From Anaerolineae bacterium (GTDB lineage: Bacteria; Chloroflexota; Anaerolineae; Promineifilales; Promineifilaceae), in NCBI GenBank assembly GCA_030425205.1, contig JAUIAP010000011.1, forward strand, positions 1-64,000: a stretch of 64,000 nucleotides of DNA, in the 5' to 3' direction. The stretch's first letter is position 1, and every line of letters starts with the position of its first letter. Positions 1 to 9,086 of the stretch are shown here, in pieces. A program made the translations under genes and the position numbers. The notes under the pieces are model-generated. The model did no database searches. It saw nothing but the letters and a program-made list of their open reading frames with translations, and had not been told where the DNA came from.

Positions 1-1
1 T

Positions 2-1510
2 ATCTATGTGACGTTAAAGGCGTTGGAATATGCATTACTCGCTGAACCGATCAGCAACAACGTCTGTGGGGTCTCTGGCAGCCTGTTCACCGCGCTCTAT
101 CAGGCACGCACCGCCTCTCATCTCAACGACATTTTGTGCGAAATGGACAATATCTCCTTGCCAATCGACAGCTTCCCCGGCAACCCATATCCCGTGACAA
201 TTTCGGTTGCGGAGGATTTGTGGGGATTGTCGAGCGACAATTTGGCGGAGCGACTGCCGTACACCGTTTCCACCAGCGACACATGGCCGAGCGATTTGAG
301 TGACTGCAACCCCGTCTCAAATGTCATCAGTGACGAGGCGACGCTGCGCTACTGCTTGTTCCAAGAGCGGCTGCAAGAGCTGATCTTTGAGTATGCCGAT
401 GTGCGAGCGATGGCGAACAGCACAACCCCAGCGGGCGCGGGCGAGGCGATCTACTTCAACTTCAACGCACAGCTTGAAAACGTGATTGAGGGGAACGTCG
501 ATAGCCGCTGGAACATTCGCATCGCGGGGGAGGATCAGTGCGCGGGATGCGGGGTGGCGGTCAATATCCAGACGCGCCAAAACTATACGGGTGATAGCGT
601 CACTGTGAGCCTACGCCATCAGGGACAGGCGACCTATCGCAACGCGGCAGGGCAGTTTGTCAACTATCAGCCCGGCTTAACCGCCATTTTGGGGCAGGCG
701 ATTCCAGCCGGCTGGCCGCAAGGGGCAGCGACCAATGCGGCATTGACAGCCAACATCAACGGCGTGGGCGGTCTCGTCAACCAGACTGATTTGACTAATT
801 TGAGCGCGGCGACGACCGACTGGCGGTTTATGCTGCAACTGGTCAATGGTGACTTAGATGTGACGCAGATCGAGGACTTTGTGCTGGACATCGACACGAT
901 TGCGCTGACGGTCAATCGGCGGGATGTGCGCGAGAGCCGCGCAATCCAAAGCGTTACACCAGAGACAGTGTTCAGCGATGACGTGATTGGCGGGACGTAC
1001 AGTGGCAGCATCAACGTTGGGTCGCCCTTGCCGCTCGGCCTATTTGACATGGGGCTGACGATCACACGTACTGGCACGACGCTGACGGGGTCGTTCTGTG
1101 GGACATGCACACCGCTGATGCCGTCGATTGAGCTGACGGGGCAGTATACCGATACGATTACGGACACCTTCCACGTTCAAAGTCCCACGTTTAGCGACGT
1201 GTATGGCGGCGTGGCTGTGATGCGAACTGTCTATCTGTCGGGGATCGTCTATCAGTATGGCGACGTGATGGAAGGGACGTATCGTGAGGTGATTGAAGGG
1301 TATGGGGATGGGCCGCTAGTGGTTGAGGGGAAATGGTTGGGCAATCGGCCGATGTCCGTCCGCGAGCAAAATGCTGTCCCCACCGCCATTACGCTCAACA
1401 CGCTCTCCCTCCAACTGCTGCCACATCGCCTCGTGTTTGTGTTGTTCAAGTTTGTCTTGCTCACGCTAACGACGTGGCGCGTTTGGCGCAAACGGGACGC
1501 GCTGTCATAA
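2..1510 (+). CDS. Secreted/surface protein with C-terminal membrane anchor, 5' end outside window
   Basis: The reading frame is already open at the first bases of the window, so this is the 3' part of a longer gene; a GTG at 8 exists but nothing supports it as the start. About 500 residues are visible. They are rich in Thr, Gly, Asn and Asp, with two CxxC pairs (CAGC near residue 180, CGTC near 370), as expected of an exported beta-rich protein. The C terminus has a hydrophobic stretch of about 20 residues (LVFVLFKFVLLTLTTW) followed by RVWRKRD, the same anchor-plus-basic-tail layout seen in the large proteases and the BNR protein of this window. No family is recognised. A hairpin follows the stop. 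Surface location is inferred; function is unknown. Confidence 0.7.
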   Translation: MYVTLKALEYALLAEPISNNVCGVSGSLFTALYQARTASHLNDILCEMDNISLPIDSFPGNPYPVTISVAEDLWGLSSDNLAERLPYTVSTSDTWPSDLSDCNPVSNVISDEATLRYCLFQERLQELIFEYADVRAMANSTTPAGAGEAIYFNFNAQLENVIEGNVDSRWNIRIAGEDQCAGCGVAVNIQTRQNYTGDSVTVSLRHQGQATYRNAAGQFVNYQPGLTAILGQAIPAGWPQGAATNAALTANINGVGGLVNQTDLTNLSAATTDWRFMLQLVNGDLDVTQIEDFVLDIDTIALTVNRRDVRESRAIQSVTPETVFSDDVIGGTYSGSINVGSPLPLGLFDMGLTITRTGTTLTGSFCGTCTPLMPSIELTGQYTDTITDTFHVQSPTFSDVYGGVAVMRTVYLSGIVYQYGDVMEGTYREVIEGYGDGPLVVEGKWLGNRPMSVREQNAVPTAITLNTLSLQLLPHRLVFVLFKFVLLTLTTWRVWRKRDALS

Positions 1511-1524
1511 CGACACAAAGGGAC

Positions 1525-1556
1525 GATAGACTCCCATCGTCCATCGTCCCTCTGCA
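1525..1556 (+). terminator. Hairpin after the first gene, built on ATCGTCC repeats
   Basis: GGGACGAT pairs with ATCGTCC units downstream (CATCGTC repeated, then CCTC). It sits 15 bases after the stop of the upstream plus-strand gene. There is no clear T run, so termination is an inference. Confidence 0.4.
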
Positions 1557-1561
1557 TTGCG

Positions 1562-1647
1562 TGTCAGCTATTCGACCTTCAAAAACCGAGTTTCTGGCAG
1601 AAACTCGGTTTTTCAGGGCTTATAATTTACATCACCTGCGATTGGTT
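1562..1647 (-). mobile_element. Decayed copy of MITE-like element with bidirectional terminator hairpin
   Basis: This stretch is the reverse complement of most of the element at 7197-7307, including GTGTCAG.TATTCGACC on one side and TAATTTACATCAC on the other. The core is a perfect 15-bp stem (AAAAACCGAGTTTCT, loop GGC, 1581-1613) with A runs and T runs on both sides, so it can terminate in either direction. It lies between two convergent genes (stop at 1510 plus, stop at 1655 minus). The outer terminal repeats are degraded compared with the other copy. Confidence 0.7.
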
Positions 1648-1654
1648 CAAAGAT

Positions 1655-2548
1655 TTAAGTTGTACGGTTCCGTAACGCTGGTTGTGATTGTGGTGGATTT
1701 TCGCGCTCGATTTCAGCGCGAACTTCGCTCTCACGATTTTGCATGACATGCGGCCATTGGCACAGCTCTTTTGCTAGTTCACTCGATTCTACTGCGCTGA
1801 GCACAACAGTAGGCGGGTTGAGGGGCATTGCATCGATCGCCTTTAAGCGTATCTCTTGTGTGGGATGGGTTCGTGCGGTCACATTGTTGGTGAATCGGAG
1901 CAGAGCTTTGCGTGCTGCCATTGGGCCGGCAAGTTGTGCCGCCCAGTAATCTGCATTCAACTCCGCCTGAAAGCTATCTGTCTGGCGAATCATGTCGAGA
2001 TACTGCTTGCACTTGCGCAACGGCCATGTCAACAGTTCCCCACAGGGAAACAGGTCGAGCACGCGCATCATGCGCAGCAATGCCACATAGGCAACGCGGT
2101 GGACGGAAGACCTTGCAACCGCATCATCGCGCAAATGTCCGATCTCATGGGCAATCAGCGCAACACGCTCTTCGTCAGATGCCCGCAGCAAGAATGGTTG
2201 GCTAAGAACCAAGAGGGGTCGCTGGCGCAACCCGATCAAGCCAAGCGCACAATGCTCACCCGAAACCAACATGATCGGCGGCGCGGGTGCGTCAATCTCG
2301 GCGGCAATTCGGCCGATTATTCCATTCAATCTCGGAAATGTCTCTTTGTCTATCAGGACTAAATTAGGGGGGAATCCCATTGATGGGAGGTAAAATAGCC
2401 AACCAATCACAAATAGCAGACCGCAGCCTAGCAAAAACTGCCAAATTCCACCATTTGTGAACAGTACACCAACTACCAAGAGCGCCATAACGACCGCGCT
2501 ATAAATTAGGGCCGTTACCAGTACAAGTTTGTGTCTCAACTCCAACAT
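1655..2548 (-). CDS. M48-family membrane zinc metalloprotease
   Basis: Membrane-bound zinc protease of the M48 (HtpX/Ste24-like) type, about 297 residues. Two hydrophobic segments near the N terminus (LVLVTALIYSAVVMALLVVG and FLLGCGLLFVIGWLFYLP) should anchor it. The HEIGH zinc motif follows ERVALIA, and a downstream ELNADYWAA segment supplies the expected third ligand Glu and the Asp typical of the family. I chose the ATG at 2548 because it has GGAG eight bases upstream; the longer frame from 2632 adds a non-hydrophobic extension without a ribosome site. M48 proteases usually act in membrane protein quality control; the substrate here is unknown. The gene stands alone, convergent with the upstream plus-strand gene. 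Confidence 0.85.
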   Translation of the reverse strand: MLELRHKLVLVTALIYSAVVMALLVVGVLFTNGGIWQFLLGCGLLFVIGWLFYLPSMGFPPNLVLIDKETFPRLNGIIGRIAAEIDAPAPPIMLVSGEHCALGLIGLRQRPLLVLSQPFLLRASDEERVALIAHEIGHLRDDAVARSSVHRVAYVALLRMMRVLDLFPCGELLTWPLRKCKQYLDMIRQTDSFQAELNADYWAAQLAGPMAARKALLRFTNNVTARTHPTQEIRLKAIDAMPLNPPTVVLSAVESSELAKELCQWPHVMQNRESEVRAEIERENPPQSQPALRNRTT

Positions 2549-3173
2549 TGTTATCTCCACACGTGTCATCGAATGTGACAATTGCCGTTCAATTGTCAGC
2601 CCTATTGATTCGTCATGTGGATGGCATACCATGCGAGTTGTTATTCAGTTGTAGTGCGCCAGCGGCTACTTAGCAAAAATCGGCCGAATTAATCAAAATT
2701 CAGCAACATGCCATTAGCTTCCTAGCGTCATCGAGCTTTATATAAATACGACAGCTAAATCTGTCGTGATTATCATATCGAATCGAATAAATTTGCGAAA
2801 TCCTCAAAATTCCTATCCCCGCTGCAAGCGGACGGGGTATTACGGAATTTTGCCCCTTCGGGTACGGATTTCGCTAAGGCGTGGACCCCGCGCCGCAAGC
2901 GGCGGGGTATTCTGCTTCGCAATCAATAAATTAGCGAAAAATGCGACGATCTAAATTTCACGCTGTTGAATAAATGAAATAATGAAGCGTGAAGTAGGAG
3001 TTCATCAATCTATGCGAACATTCTATACGATCTCTTTGCGCTTGTCACCATTCTGACACCAAGGATAGGGTCACCTCGTCCCTAAATCACAAAAGATAGG
3101 AGTACATTCCTATAGTGGCACAACTTAGCACATCTTGCTGACAACAGATCAGCAGATTTTCGCGCCAATCTGT
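2549..3173. repeat. Gene-free region with REP-like GC hairpins
   Basis: No convincing gene. Two related hairpins of the type CCCCGC..GCAAGCGG..GGGG lie at 2817-2837 and 2886-2907, each followed by TATT. They are enclosed by a direct repeat AATAAATTWGCGAAA (2786-2800 and 2925-2939), and GCGAAATCC at 2795 is inverted as GGATTTCGC at 2867. This is the appearance of a REP/BIME-like element rather than coding DNA. The flanks are AT-rich and hold nothing else I recognise. Confidence 0.55.
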
Positions 3174-5315
3174 TTATTCAGTACGCAATGGAAGGTTCAC
3201 CGTAAATGTGCTGCCAAGATTCTTGCCTGCTGAGTAGAGCGAGATCGCTCCACCCATCGTATCAACCAATTTATTGACGATGAACAATCCTAATCCAATC
3301 GACTGTTCACCCTGCGTCGGTTTGGCACTCAGCCGCGTATACTGCTTGTAGAGATTGGACTGATCTTCTTGTGTAAAGCCTAATCCTTCGTCTGTGATAG
3401 AAACACAAGCCGCTTGCTGTACGCTAAAAAGCCGGACAGTTACCGTGGTTCCCATCGGTGAGTATTTGATGGCGTTGGTTAACAAGTTGGTCACAATCTG
3501 CATAAAGAGTTCACCGTCGAGCGTGCCTTCAAGCTTCTGCGCGATTTGCAGATCGATTGTGATATTTTTGTGCCGCGCATAGGCCGCTTGATGATTGACG
3601 ACCTCACGGACCAGCTGTGCAACGTCACAGCGACTTGGGGCGAGTGCGATTTGATCCGCCTCGATGCGGCCGATGGTTAACAATCGGCCGATAATGCCAT
3701 TCATCGTATCGACCGACTTGTTAATCCGGTCGAGCCGTTCTGCCAGCTTTTGCGGCGAAAACCCATCCTTCTGGAGACCGATCATGCCGGCTGTCACCCG
3801 AATAACAGACAGCGGATTGCGTAAGTCATGTGCTGCAATGCGCAACCACTGCGAGCGTTCATACAATAGGGCTTCTAACTCGGCCGTGCGCGTGGCAACC
3901 TCTTGTTCAAGTTTGCTTGTGTAGCTCTGCTCTTGCTCCAGCAGTGCGAGCGTCTTCAGCATGTTCGATATTTGTGAGCGCAGCGATTCATAAACCCATG
4001 CTTCGCGCAGCTTTCCGTCGAATACGATATAGCCGAGCATCGTCTCTTCAAAATGGAGCGGCTCGATAATCATGTTGAATTGCGCATGTTTTTCCCAAAA
4101 CGACGCCGGCAGCAGCTCTTTTGTTGGAAAAATTTCGGCCGATTGTGGATCAAAAATGAGACCATCATGGTCCGATCCAAACAGAAGTTTTGCATGGCTC
4201 ATATCGGCCGAATCTGCCCAATGAAGCACGTAGCAGAACGCCAATCGAAGCTCACAAATGATGCGATGAACCGTCGCGGCCAGTTGTTCCATACTAAGCG
4301 ACTGCATAATCTGCCGCCCATTCACTTCAAGTCTGGGCACCGTCTGCGCCATTGCCATCATCCACTCTTCGTTTTCGCTAGTGGCGTAAAGCGGTTTATG
4401 ATTGTCACGACAACCGCAGGAAGCACGGACCACAAGCTTTGTTGGCAGTGTGATTTTCTGCTCACAAGTGCCGTGCTCTAAGTATTGCACCATCTGTTGC
4501 ACAGCAACCTTGGCCTGCTCGCGCACAGGCTGATAGACAGTTGTCAAGGGGGGCGAGATGTAGGGTGCGTCAACCACATTGTCAAATCCCACCACGACCA
4601 CATCGTTTGGAACCATATAGCCGCGCACGCGCAACTCGTTGATCACCGCCTTTGCCATTGTGTCGTTTGCGGCGACAATGGCGTCTATCGAAAGCGAATC
4701 CCGATCGAAAAATTGCTGCACGGCTTGCTCACCGCCCGTGATGAGGAAATCCCCAACGCTGATTAACGACGGATCCAATGCAATCCCATACTTTGCCAAC
4801 GTATCGACATACGCTTGGAAGCGAACCTCTGCCTCTTCATGCGTGACGGGGCCACGCACAAATGCGATACGCCGCAATGAATGTTCAACGATCAAATGCT
4901 CCACAAGCGCGGCCATACTGTTGTAATTATCAATGACAACATGGGGTTCGCCTTGTAAATGGATGCTCATGCCGACGACAGGAAGCGCGGCGCGATATTG
5001 GCTGAGTAGTTCGGAGACGGTGTCTACGCTAAAGCGAGCAAGGAGAACCCCCGTTTGAACGACAAGTCCATCCAGCTTCTGCACATTGATCAGGTGCTGG
5101 CAAGTCAGCTCAAAATTCTTCGCCGTTCCTGCGTCTGTCAGCCCTGTGCAGATAAAAGAGATGGTGTTGACGGCACTATCGTCAATTCCATCTAAATATC
5201 CGTTCCACAAAAGCGAATCATATTGATCGCTTAATTTACCAACAAAGATGCCAATTGTTGGTCGCTTAACGGAGGTGCTATTCTTTTTCTGTCTGGGTAC
5301 TTCAATAAGTTGCAT
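3174..5315 (-). CDS. LacI-type ligand-binding domain fused to soluble histidine kinase
   Basis: A 713-residue sensor kinase with an unusual input domain. Residues about 20-300 resemble the periplasmic-binding-protein-like sugar domain of LacI/GalR regulators (GIFVGKLSDQYDS near the start, DAIVAANDTMA, VVVGFDN, PPLTTVYQP), but there is no LacI helix-turn-helix and no signal peptide or membrane segment. It ends in a CGC motif, then a GAF-like stretch (about 310-480), a coiled coil (EQEQSYTSKLEQEVATRTAE), and a kinase core: H box IAAHDLRNPLS, N box TNLLTNAIKYS, G boxes DEGLGF and IGLGLF. It should therefore sense a cytoplasmic small molecule, possibly a sugar, and autophosphorylate. No response regulator is adjacent, so it is an orphan kinase. 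The ATG at 5315 has no strong ribosome site. Domain calls are firm; the ligand is unknown. Confidence 0.85.
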   Translation of the reverse strand: MQLIEVPRQKKNSTSVKRPTIGIFVGKLSDQYDSLLWNGYLDGIDDSAVNTISFICTGLTDAGTAKNFELTCQHLINVQKLDGLVVQTGVLLARFSVDTVSELLSQYRAALPVVGMSIHLQGEPHVVIDNYNSMAALVEHLIVEHSLRRIAFVRGPVTHEEAEVRFQAYVDTLAKYGIALDPSLISVGDFLITGGEQAVQQFFDRDSLSIDAIVAANDTMAKAVINELRVRGYMVPNDVVVVGFDNVVDAPYISPPLTTVYQPVREQAKVAVQQMVQYLEHGTCEQKITLPTKLVVRASCGCRDNHKPLYATSENEEWMMAMAQTVPRLEVNGRQIMQSLSMEQLAATVHRIICELRLAFCYVLHWADSADMSHAKLLFGSDHDGLIFDPQSAEIFPTKELLPASFWEKHAQFNMIIEPLHFEETMLGYIVFDGKLREAWVYESLRSQISNMLKTLALLEQEQSYTSKLEQEVATRTAELEALLYERSQWLRIAAHDLRNPLSVIRVTAGMIGLQKDGFSPQKLAERLDRINKSVDTMNGIIGRLLTIGRIEADQIALAPSRCDVAQLVREVVNHQAAYARHKNITIDLQIAQKLEGTLDGELFMQIVTNLLTNAIKYSPMGTTVTVRLFSVQQAACVSITDEGLGFTQEDQSNLYKQYTRLSAKPTQGEQSIGLGLFIVNKLVDTMGGAISLYSAGKNLGSTFTVNLPLRTE

Positions 5316-5451
5316 AAGTCACGTCGGTTGTTGTCACCATAAGGTCACTCTTGATTTTATGCCATATTGCCCATTCCTAAAGGTATAGATTTGTCATGAA
5401 TCGGCCGATACAGTTTAGGCTCTTTGAGAAATGGTGTGGTTGTGCGCGATG

Positions 5452-5516
5452 GTATCGGGAAATCCAATTCCCGATACACGCTCACTTTGTGGTTCGGGAA
5501 ATGGATTTCCCGAACC
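5452..5516. terminator. Two adjacent hairpins of the TTCGGGAAAT..ATTTCCCGAA family
   Basis: GTATCGGGAA pairs with TTCCCGATAC (5452-5477), and GGTTCGGGAAAT pairs with ATTTCCCGAACC (5491-5516). They lie downstream of the photolyase stop on the minus strand and probably insulate it from the kinase gene. A related hairpin occurs at 27163-27183, so this is a dispersed repeat family as well as a possible terminator. The remainder of the 5316-5596 gap shows no gene. Confidence 0.5.
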
Positions 5517-5596
5517 TTTACCCTATGAAAGCTCAGAGAGTCACAGTTCATACATTTAAGCGTTACACAATGGATCAATTAGAAATGCACGGTGCG

Positions 5597-7153
5597 TTAA
5601 AAATCTAAGCCTAAACTGAGCGTCATCTGATTCGGGGAATCGAGATGCTTGGGGCGTTTGTTGGGCAGCTCCCAGCGGCTGCCATGTTTGGTGATGACCG
5701 CATGGGCTTGGGCGACCGCCTCAGGGCGCAAGCGGGCGCGATGGATGCGTTCATGGGCAGCGGTGGAGGCGGTTTTGTGATCGACAATCGGTTTTGGGTA
5801 GTGCTGGCCGAGCACGCACGCGAACTCTCTTTGCACAGACGGCGGCATTCGCCATGGCTCATGCACAAACAGATCGGGAACGCGACGCAGTTCGGGAATC
5901 CATTGACGAATAAAGAGCGCGGCGGGATCGCGTTCGAGGGCCTGTTTGGTCGGATCATAAACGCGAATTTGGTTGATGCCCGTGGTGCCACTTTGCATTT
6001 GAAATTGCGGATAGTGGATGCCGGGTTCGTAGTCGATAAAGGCGCGAGCGAGAAATTGCGCGGGTTCGCGCCAATGCAAGAAGAGGTCGTAGGAGGCAAA
6101 CGAGACGACCATCGCCCGCATCCGAAAGTTGAGCCACCCCGTGCTGGCGAGCGAGCGCATCGCCGCGTCGATCAGAGGATAGCCCGTCTGCCCCTTGCAC
6201 CAACGATCAAAATATGCGTGGTCGAAGTGGGGTTCGCGCACGCCGTCAAGCGCACGGATAAAGTTTTGAAATTCGACGGCGGGTTCACTCTCTAGCTTCT
6301 GGATAAAGTGGTCGCGCCACGTGATACGACTCTGGAACGCCTTGAGATTTTTTTTCCATTGGGAACGGTCGAGCGTCTCATCGCGGGCAACATGATAGAG
6401 TCGACTGCGCACCGCCTGCACGACGCGCCGCTCGGACAAGCTGCCCCATGCGAGATAGGGGCTGAGCCGGCTGCTGTAGTCAGGGGCGTGGACGGGAGAG
6501 GCGAGCCCTTGCAGATAATGGTCGCCGCGTTCGTGCAGAAAGCTATCGAGTGTGGCGAGGGCGATGGCTTCGCCCGCCTTAGGAATTTCAACGCGACGGT
6601 CACGACCGAGTTTGAGCTGTTGATGGGTGGGAATTCGGCCGATTTGCACCCCCACTCCCTCAATCGCCTCTGGAATTTCCGCTTGCTTCTGCTTCATCCG
6701 CCCATGCCAGAGATTGACCCAACCTGTGCGGTCCTTTAATCCACGCACGACCCCATTTTGTGGGATTTCTGTGAAGGGAATTTCGGCCGATTTTGCCCAC
6801 CCGCGCACCGCAATATCGCGCTGATAGGTCAACTGATTGCCCGTCTCCTCATGTGCCCAAATGTGCGCCAGGGTCGTCTGGCGCGCCAACGATTTCAACA
6901 CCTGCACCGCGCCACCCACACGCACAATGAGCGGCTGGCCCAGCGCAGCGAGATTTTCGCGCAGCTCGGCAAGGGTGGCGGCGATAAATGTCCAGTGGGC
7001 AGGATCAAAGTCGGGGGCGTGGATGATGGTTGGTTCGACGATATAGAGCGGCAGGACACGTCCCCGCTGGGCGGCTTCCCAAAGCGGCTTGTGGTCATGC
7101 ACGCGCAAATCGCGTTTGAACCAGACGAGGTGGATAGGGCGCAGATTTTCCAC
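5597..7153 (-). CDS. Cryptochrome/deoxyribodipyrimidine photolyase family flavoprotein
   Basis: A 518-residue member of the photolyase/cryptochrome superfamily. The N-terminal alpha/beta domain opens with HLVWFKRDLRVHDHKPLWEA, as in antenna-binding photolyase domains. The C-terminal helical FAD domain shows ITWRDHFIQKLE, TGYPLIDAAMRSL, TGWLNFRMRAMVVSFAS, and GINQIRVYDPTKQA followed by FIRQWIPEL. These are the flavin- and DNA-contacting segments. Members either repair UV pyrimidine dimers using blue light or act as light sensors; sequence alone does not settle which. I do not see the four-Cys pattern of the iron-sulfur (FeS-BCP/CryPro) class. The length fits the family and the ATG start is plausible. 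It is transcribed alone or with the downstream kinase gene, with hairpins between them. Confidence 0.9.
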   Translation of the reverse strand: MENLRPIHLVWFKRDLRVHDHKPLWEAAQRGRVLPLYIVEPTIIHAPDFDPAHWTFIAATLAELRENLAALGQPLIVRVGGAVQVLKSLARQTTLAHIWAHEETGNQLTYQRDIAVRGWAKSAEIPFTEIPQNGVVRGLKDRTGWVNLWHGRMKQKQAEIPEAIEGVGVQIGRIPTHQQLKLGRDRRVEIPKAGEAIALATLDSFLHERGDHYLQGLASPVHAPDYSSRLSPYLAWGSLSERRVVQAVRSRLYHVARDETLDRSQWKKNLKAFQSRITWRDHFIQKLESEPAVEFQNFIRALDGVREPHFDHAYFDRWCKGQTGYPLIDAAMRSLASTGWLNFRMRAMVVSFASYDLFLHWREPAQFLARAFIDYEPGIHYPQFQMQSGTTGINQIRVYDPTKQALERDPAALFIRQWIPELRRVPDLFVHEPWRMPPSVQREFACVLGQHYPKPIVDHKTASTAAHERIHRARLRPEAVAQAHAVITKHGSRWELPNKRPKHLDSPNQMTLSLGLDF

Positions 7154-7196
7154 TTAATTTGACGGGCGAACGAGGCGTTCACGCGCCAATGATTTA

Positions 7197-7307
7197 TACC
7201 AATCGTGACGACAAGTGATGTAAATTATAAGCCCAGAAAAACCGAGTTTCTGGCAGAAACTCGGTTTTTGAAGGTCGAATATCTGACACTTGTTCTCAGA
7301 ATTGGTA
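7197..7307. mobile_element. 111-bp MITE-like element with terminal inverted repeats and TTA duplication
   Basis: The element begins TACCAATCGTGACGA and ends with the complement of TACCAATTCTGAGAA, giving imperfect terminal inverted repeats of about 30 bp. Both flanks are TTA (7194-7196 and 7308-7310), a candidate target-site duplication. The centre is a perfect 15-bp stem AAAAACCGAGTTTCT/GGC/AGAAACTCGGTTTTT at 7237-7269, flanked by A and T runs. It has no coding capacity. The right-hand TTA supplies the TAA stop of the DUF72 gene, so the insertion sits exactly at that gene's end and gives it a terminator. Confidence 0.75.
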
Positions 7308-8093
7308 TTAGAACAAAGATTGCTGCCTAAAAATTTGCGGATGGTCATGTGGCAAGTCGAGCATGGATTTTAACAGGTTCGCCGTCGCAATCGAATAGCC
7401 GCTGTAATCGTTGTTGAAATAGGCGTAGGCGGTTTGCGCGGGTTCGATTAGCGTTAGCCAGCGTTGCAGGCGGGGGGTCTGATCGATTTTCACCTCATTT
7501 TTGGTGTTGAATGCGCCGTGCCATCCGATGAAGCGCAAATAGTGCCAATCGGTCGTGGGGCGCAGTGTGAACTCGGACATGTTGTGTTCGTTGGTTGTGC
7601 CATAATCGGCGGCGACCCATGCACATGCGCGTTCTCGCAACATCGCCACTGCCTCGCCAACTTCCCACGATGGATGGCGAAACTCAAGCGCATAGCGTAC
7701 CGTTGGCAACTGGGCGAGAAAATCGTTGAGTGGCGCGAGCTGATCGACTTGGAAACGGGCGGGAAATTGAATCAGGATCGCGCCGAGCTTGTCGCCTAAT
7801 GCCCCTACCCGCTCGACAAACTCGGTCATCGCGGGGACAGCTTGGCGTATCGGTGTGTCGTGGGTGATGGTGCGCGGTGTTTTGGGCGAGAAGCGAAAGT
7901 GATCTGGCACATCGTTTGCCCACTTTTCGACGGTGGAGAGACGCGGCGTGCCATAGAAAGTCGAGTCAATTTCGGCCGAATCAAAATAGTTGGCGTAGTG
8001 GGAGAGATAATCGGCCGATTTCATCCCCTGTGGATAAAATGTGTCAATCCACTGCTTATAGCCAAAGCCGACGGTGCCGATGTGCCAGTTCAT
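7308..8093 (-). CDS. DUF72 (YecE-like) TIM-barrel protein
   Basis: About 261 residues of the DUF72/YecE family: HIGTVGFGYKQWIDTFYPQG at the N terminus, FDSAEIDSTFYGTP, the FRFSPKTPRTITHD stretch, ILIQFPARF, ALEFRHPSW, HYLRFIGWHG, and the near-terminal AYAYFNNDYSG motif. These are characteristic of the family, whose structure is a TIM barrel and whose activity is not established. I start it at the ATG at 8093 because that ATG overlaps the TGA of the haem A synthase gene (ATGA), which implies translational coupling. The longer frame from 8147 has no ribosome site. A link with haem metabolism is suggested only by this coupling. Confidence 0.9.
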   Translation of the reverse strand: MNWHIGTVGFGYKQWIDTFYPQGMKSADYLSHYANYFDSAEIDSTFYGTPRLSTVEKWANDVPDHFRFSPKTPRTITHDTPIRQAVPAMTEFVERVGALGDKLGAILIQFPARFQVDQLAPLNDFLAQLPTVRYALEFRHPSWEVGEAVAMLRERACAWVAADYGTTNEHNMSEFTLRPTTDWHYLRFIGWHGAFNTKNEVKIDQTPRLQRWLTLIEPAQTAYAYFNNDYSGYSIATANLLKSMLDLPHDHPQIFRQQSLF

Positions 8094-9040
8094 GCAACGG
8101 TTGAACCGACTTTCGCCTGTTCTTGTGTCGAGCGGACGGAAGTCCACTCAGCGTTGAGTGCGGTCGCTCCTAGCCAAACGAGTCCGAGCCAAAGCAGATC
8201 GGAGAGCAAGAGATGGAGCAGTTGCACAGCAATCGGTGTGAGCAAGACGGCATTGAGTGCGCCGAGTGCAAATTGCAGGGCAAAGATGATGAGAATAATC
8301 AGGCCGAGTTGTTCGGTGGAGGGGATGCGCTGGCGCACGGTGCGGATGAGCCACAAGAGATAGACACCGATTAGCGTGGCGAGGATTGGGTGAAGGACGC
8401 GCAGACGGATGAGATAGTGGGAATCGGCCGATAAATCTTTCTGCACCCCTTCCCAAAATGTCTGCGACGGAAAGATCGTACTCGCCAGCGACGCAATCGT
8501 GCCAAACGCGCTGAGCAACAAAACGCCACCGAGGGCAAGACCGAATAGCGTGACAAGTCGTCTGTTGGCAAAGCGCAAGCGTTGACCGCCGCGTGCCCAG
8601 TAGACGGTTAGCAGGAGGGCGGTTAACAGGAGATAGGTGTTGACGAGATGCAGGGGTTGGGTAAAGGCGCGCGCGACATTTTCGTTTTCGGCAACGAGTC
8701 CAAAGAGAACGATCAGCGCGCCAATGGCGGCCTCTCCGAGCATGAAGATCAACGACCAAAATGCACCGGTGCGAATCGGATTTCCCTTCTCAAACCAACG
8801 CCGCGAGCGCACAAACATGACGACAACCAAAATCAATGCAATACCGCTTGTGGCACGATGGAACAGTTCGATAAATGTTTCTAACCCTGTCGCTGTCCGT
8901 TCGGCCGCCGACGCACACAGCGGCCACGCCTCACCACACCCGTCCCCCGCGCCACTCGCGCTGACAAATCCCCCCCACAGGATGACAAGAATGTTGGCGA
9001 TTAAAACAAATGTAGCGTATTTGGCGAAGCGATTTTGCAT
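8090..9040 (-). CDS. ctaA: Haem A synthase, COX15/CtaA family
   Basis: A 316-residue polytopic membrane protein of the COX15/CtaA family, which oxidises haem O to haem A for aa3-type terminal oxidases. It opens with MQNRFAKYATFVLIANILVI, then GGFVSASGAGDGCGEAWPLC, a Cys pair as in many CtaA proteins, followed by FIELFHRATSGI, QPLHLVNTYLLLTALLL, LRVLHPILATLIGVYLL and LLHLLLSDLLWLGLVWL. The four His residues in these helices are the expected haem ligands. About eight hydrophobic segments can be counted. It is the first gene of a two-gene operon with the DUF72 gene. The window has no cytochrome oxidase subunits, so its partners are elsewhere. Confidence 0.92.
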   Translation of the reverse strand: MQNRFAKYATFVLIANILVILWGGFVSASGAGDGCGEAWPLCASAAERTATGLETFIELFHRATSGIALILVVVMFVRSRRWFEKGNPIRTGAFWSLIFMLGEAAIGALIVLFGLVAENENVARAFTQPLHLVNTYLLLTALLLTVYWARGGQRLRFANRRLVTLFGLALGGVLLLSAFGTIASLASTIFPSQTFWEGVQKDLSADSHYLIRLRVLHPILATLIGVYLLWLIRTVRQRIPSTEQLGLIILIIFALQFALGALNAVLLTPIAVQLLHLLLSDLLWLGLVWLGATALNAEWTSVRSTQEQAKVGSTVA

Positions 9041-9086
9041 CCCCGTATTCTAGCGACTGTGGGCTGGTTTTCCATAATAAAGAGTT

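Noticed and set aside
5396..5608. A 70-residue frame in the gap before the kinase
   Set aside because: It consists mainly of the two hairpins; no ribosome site or recognisable domain.
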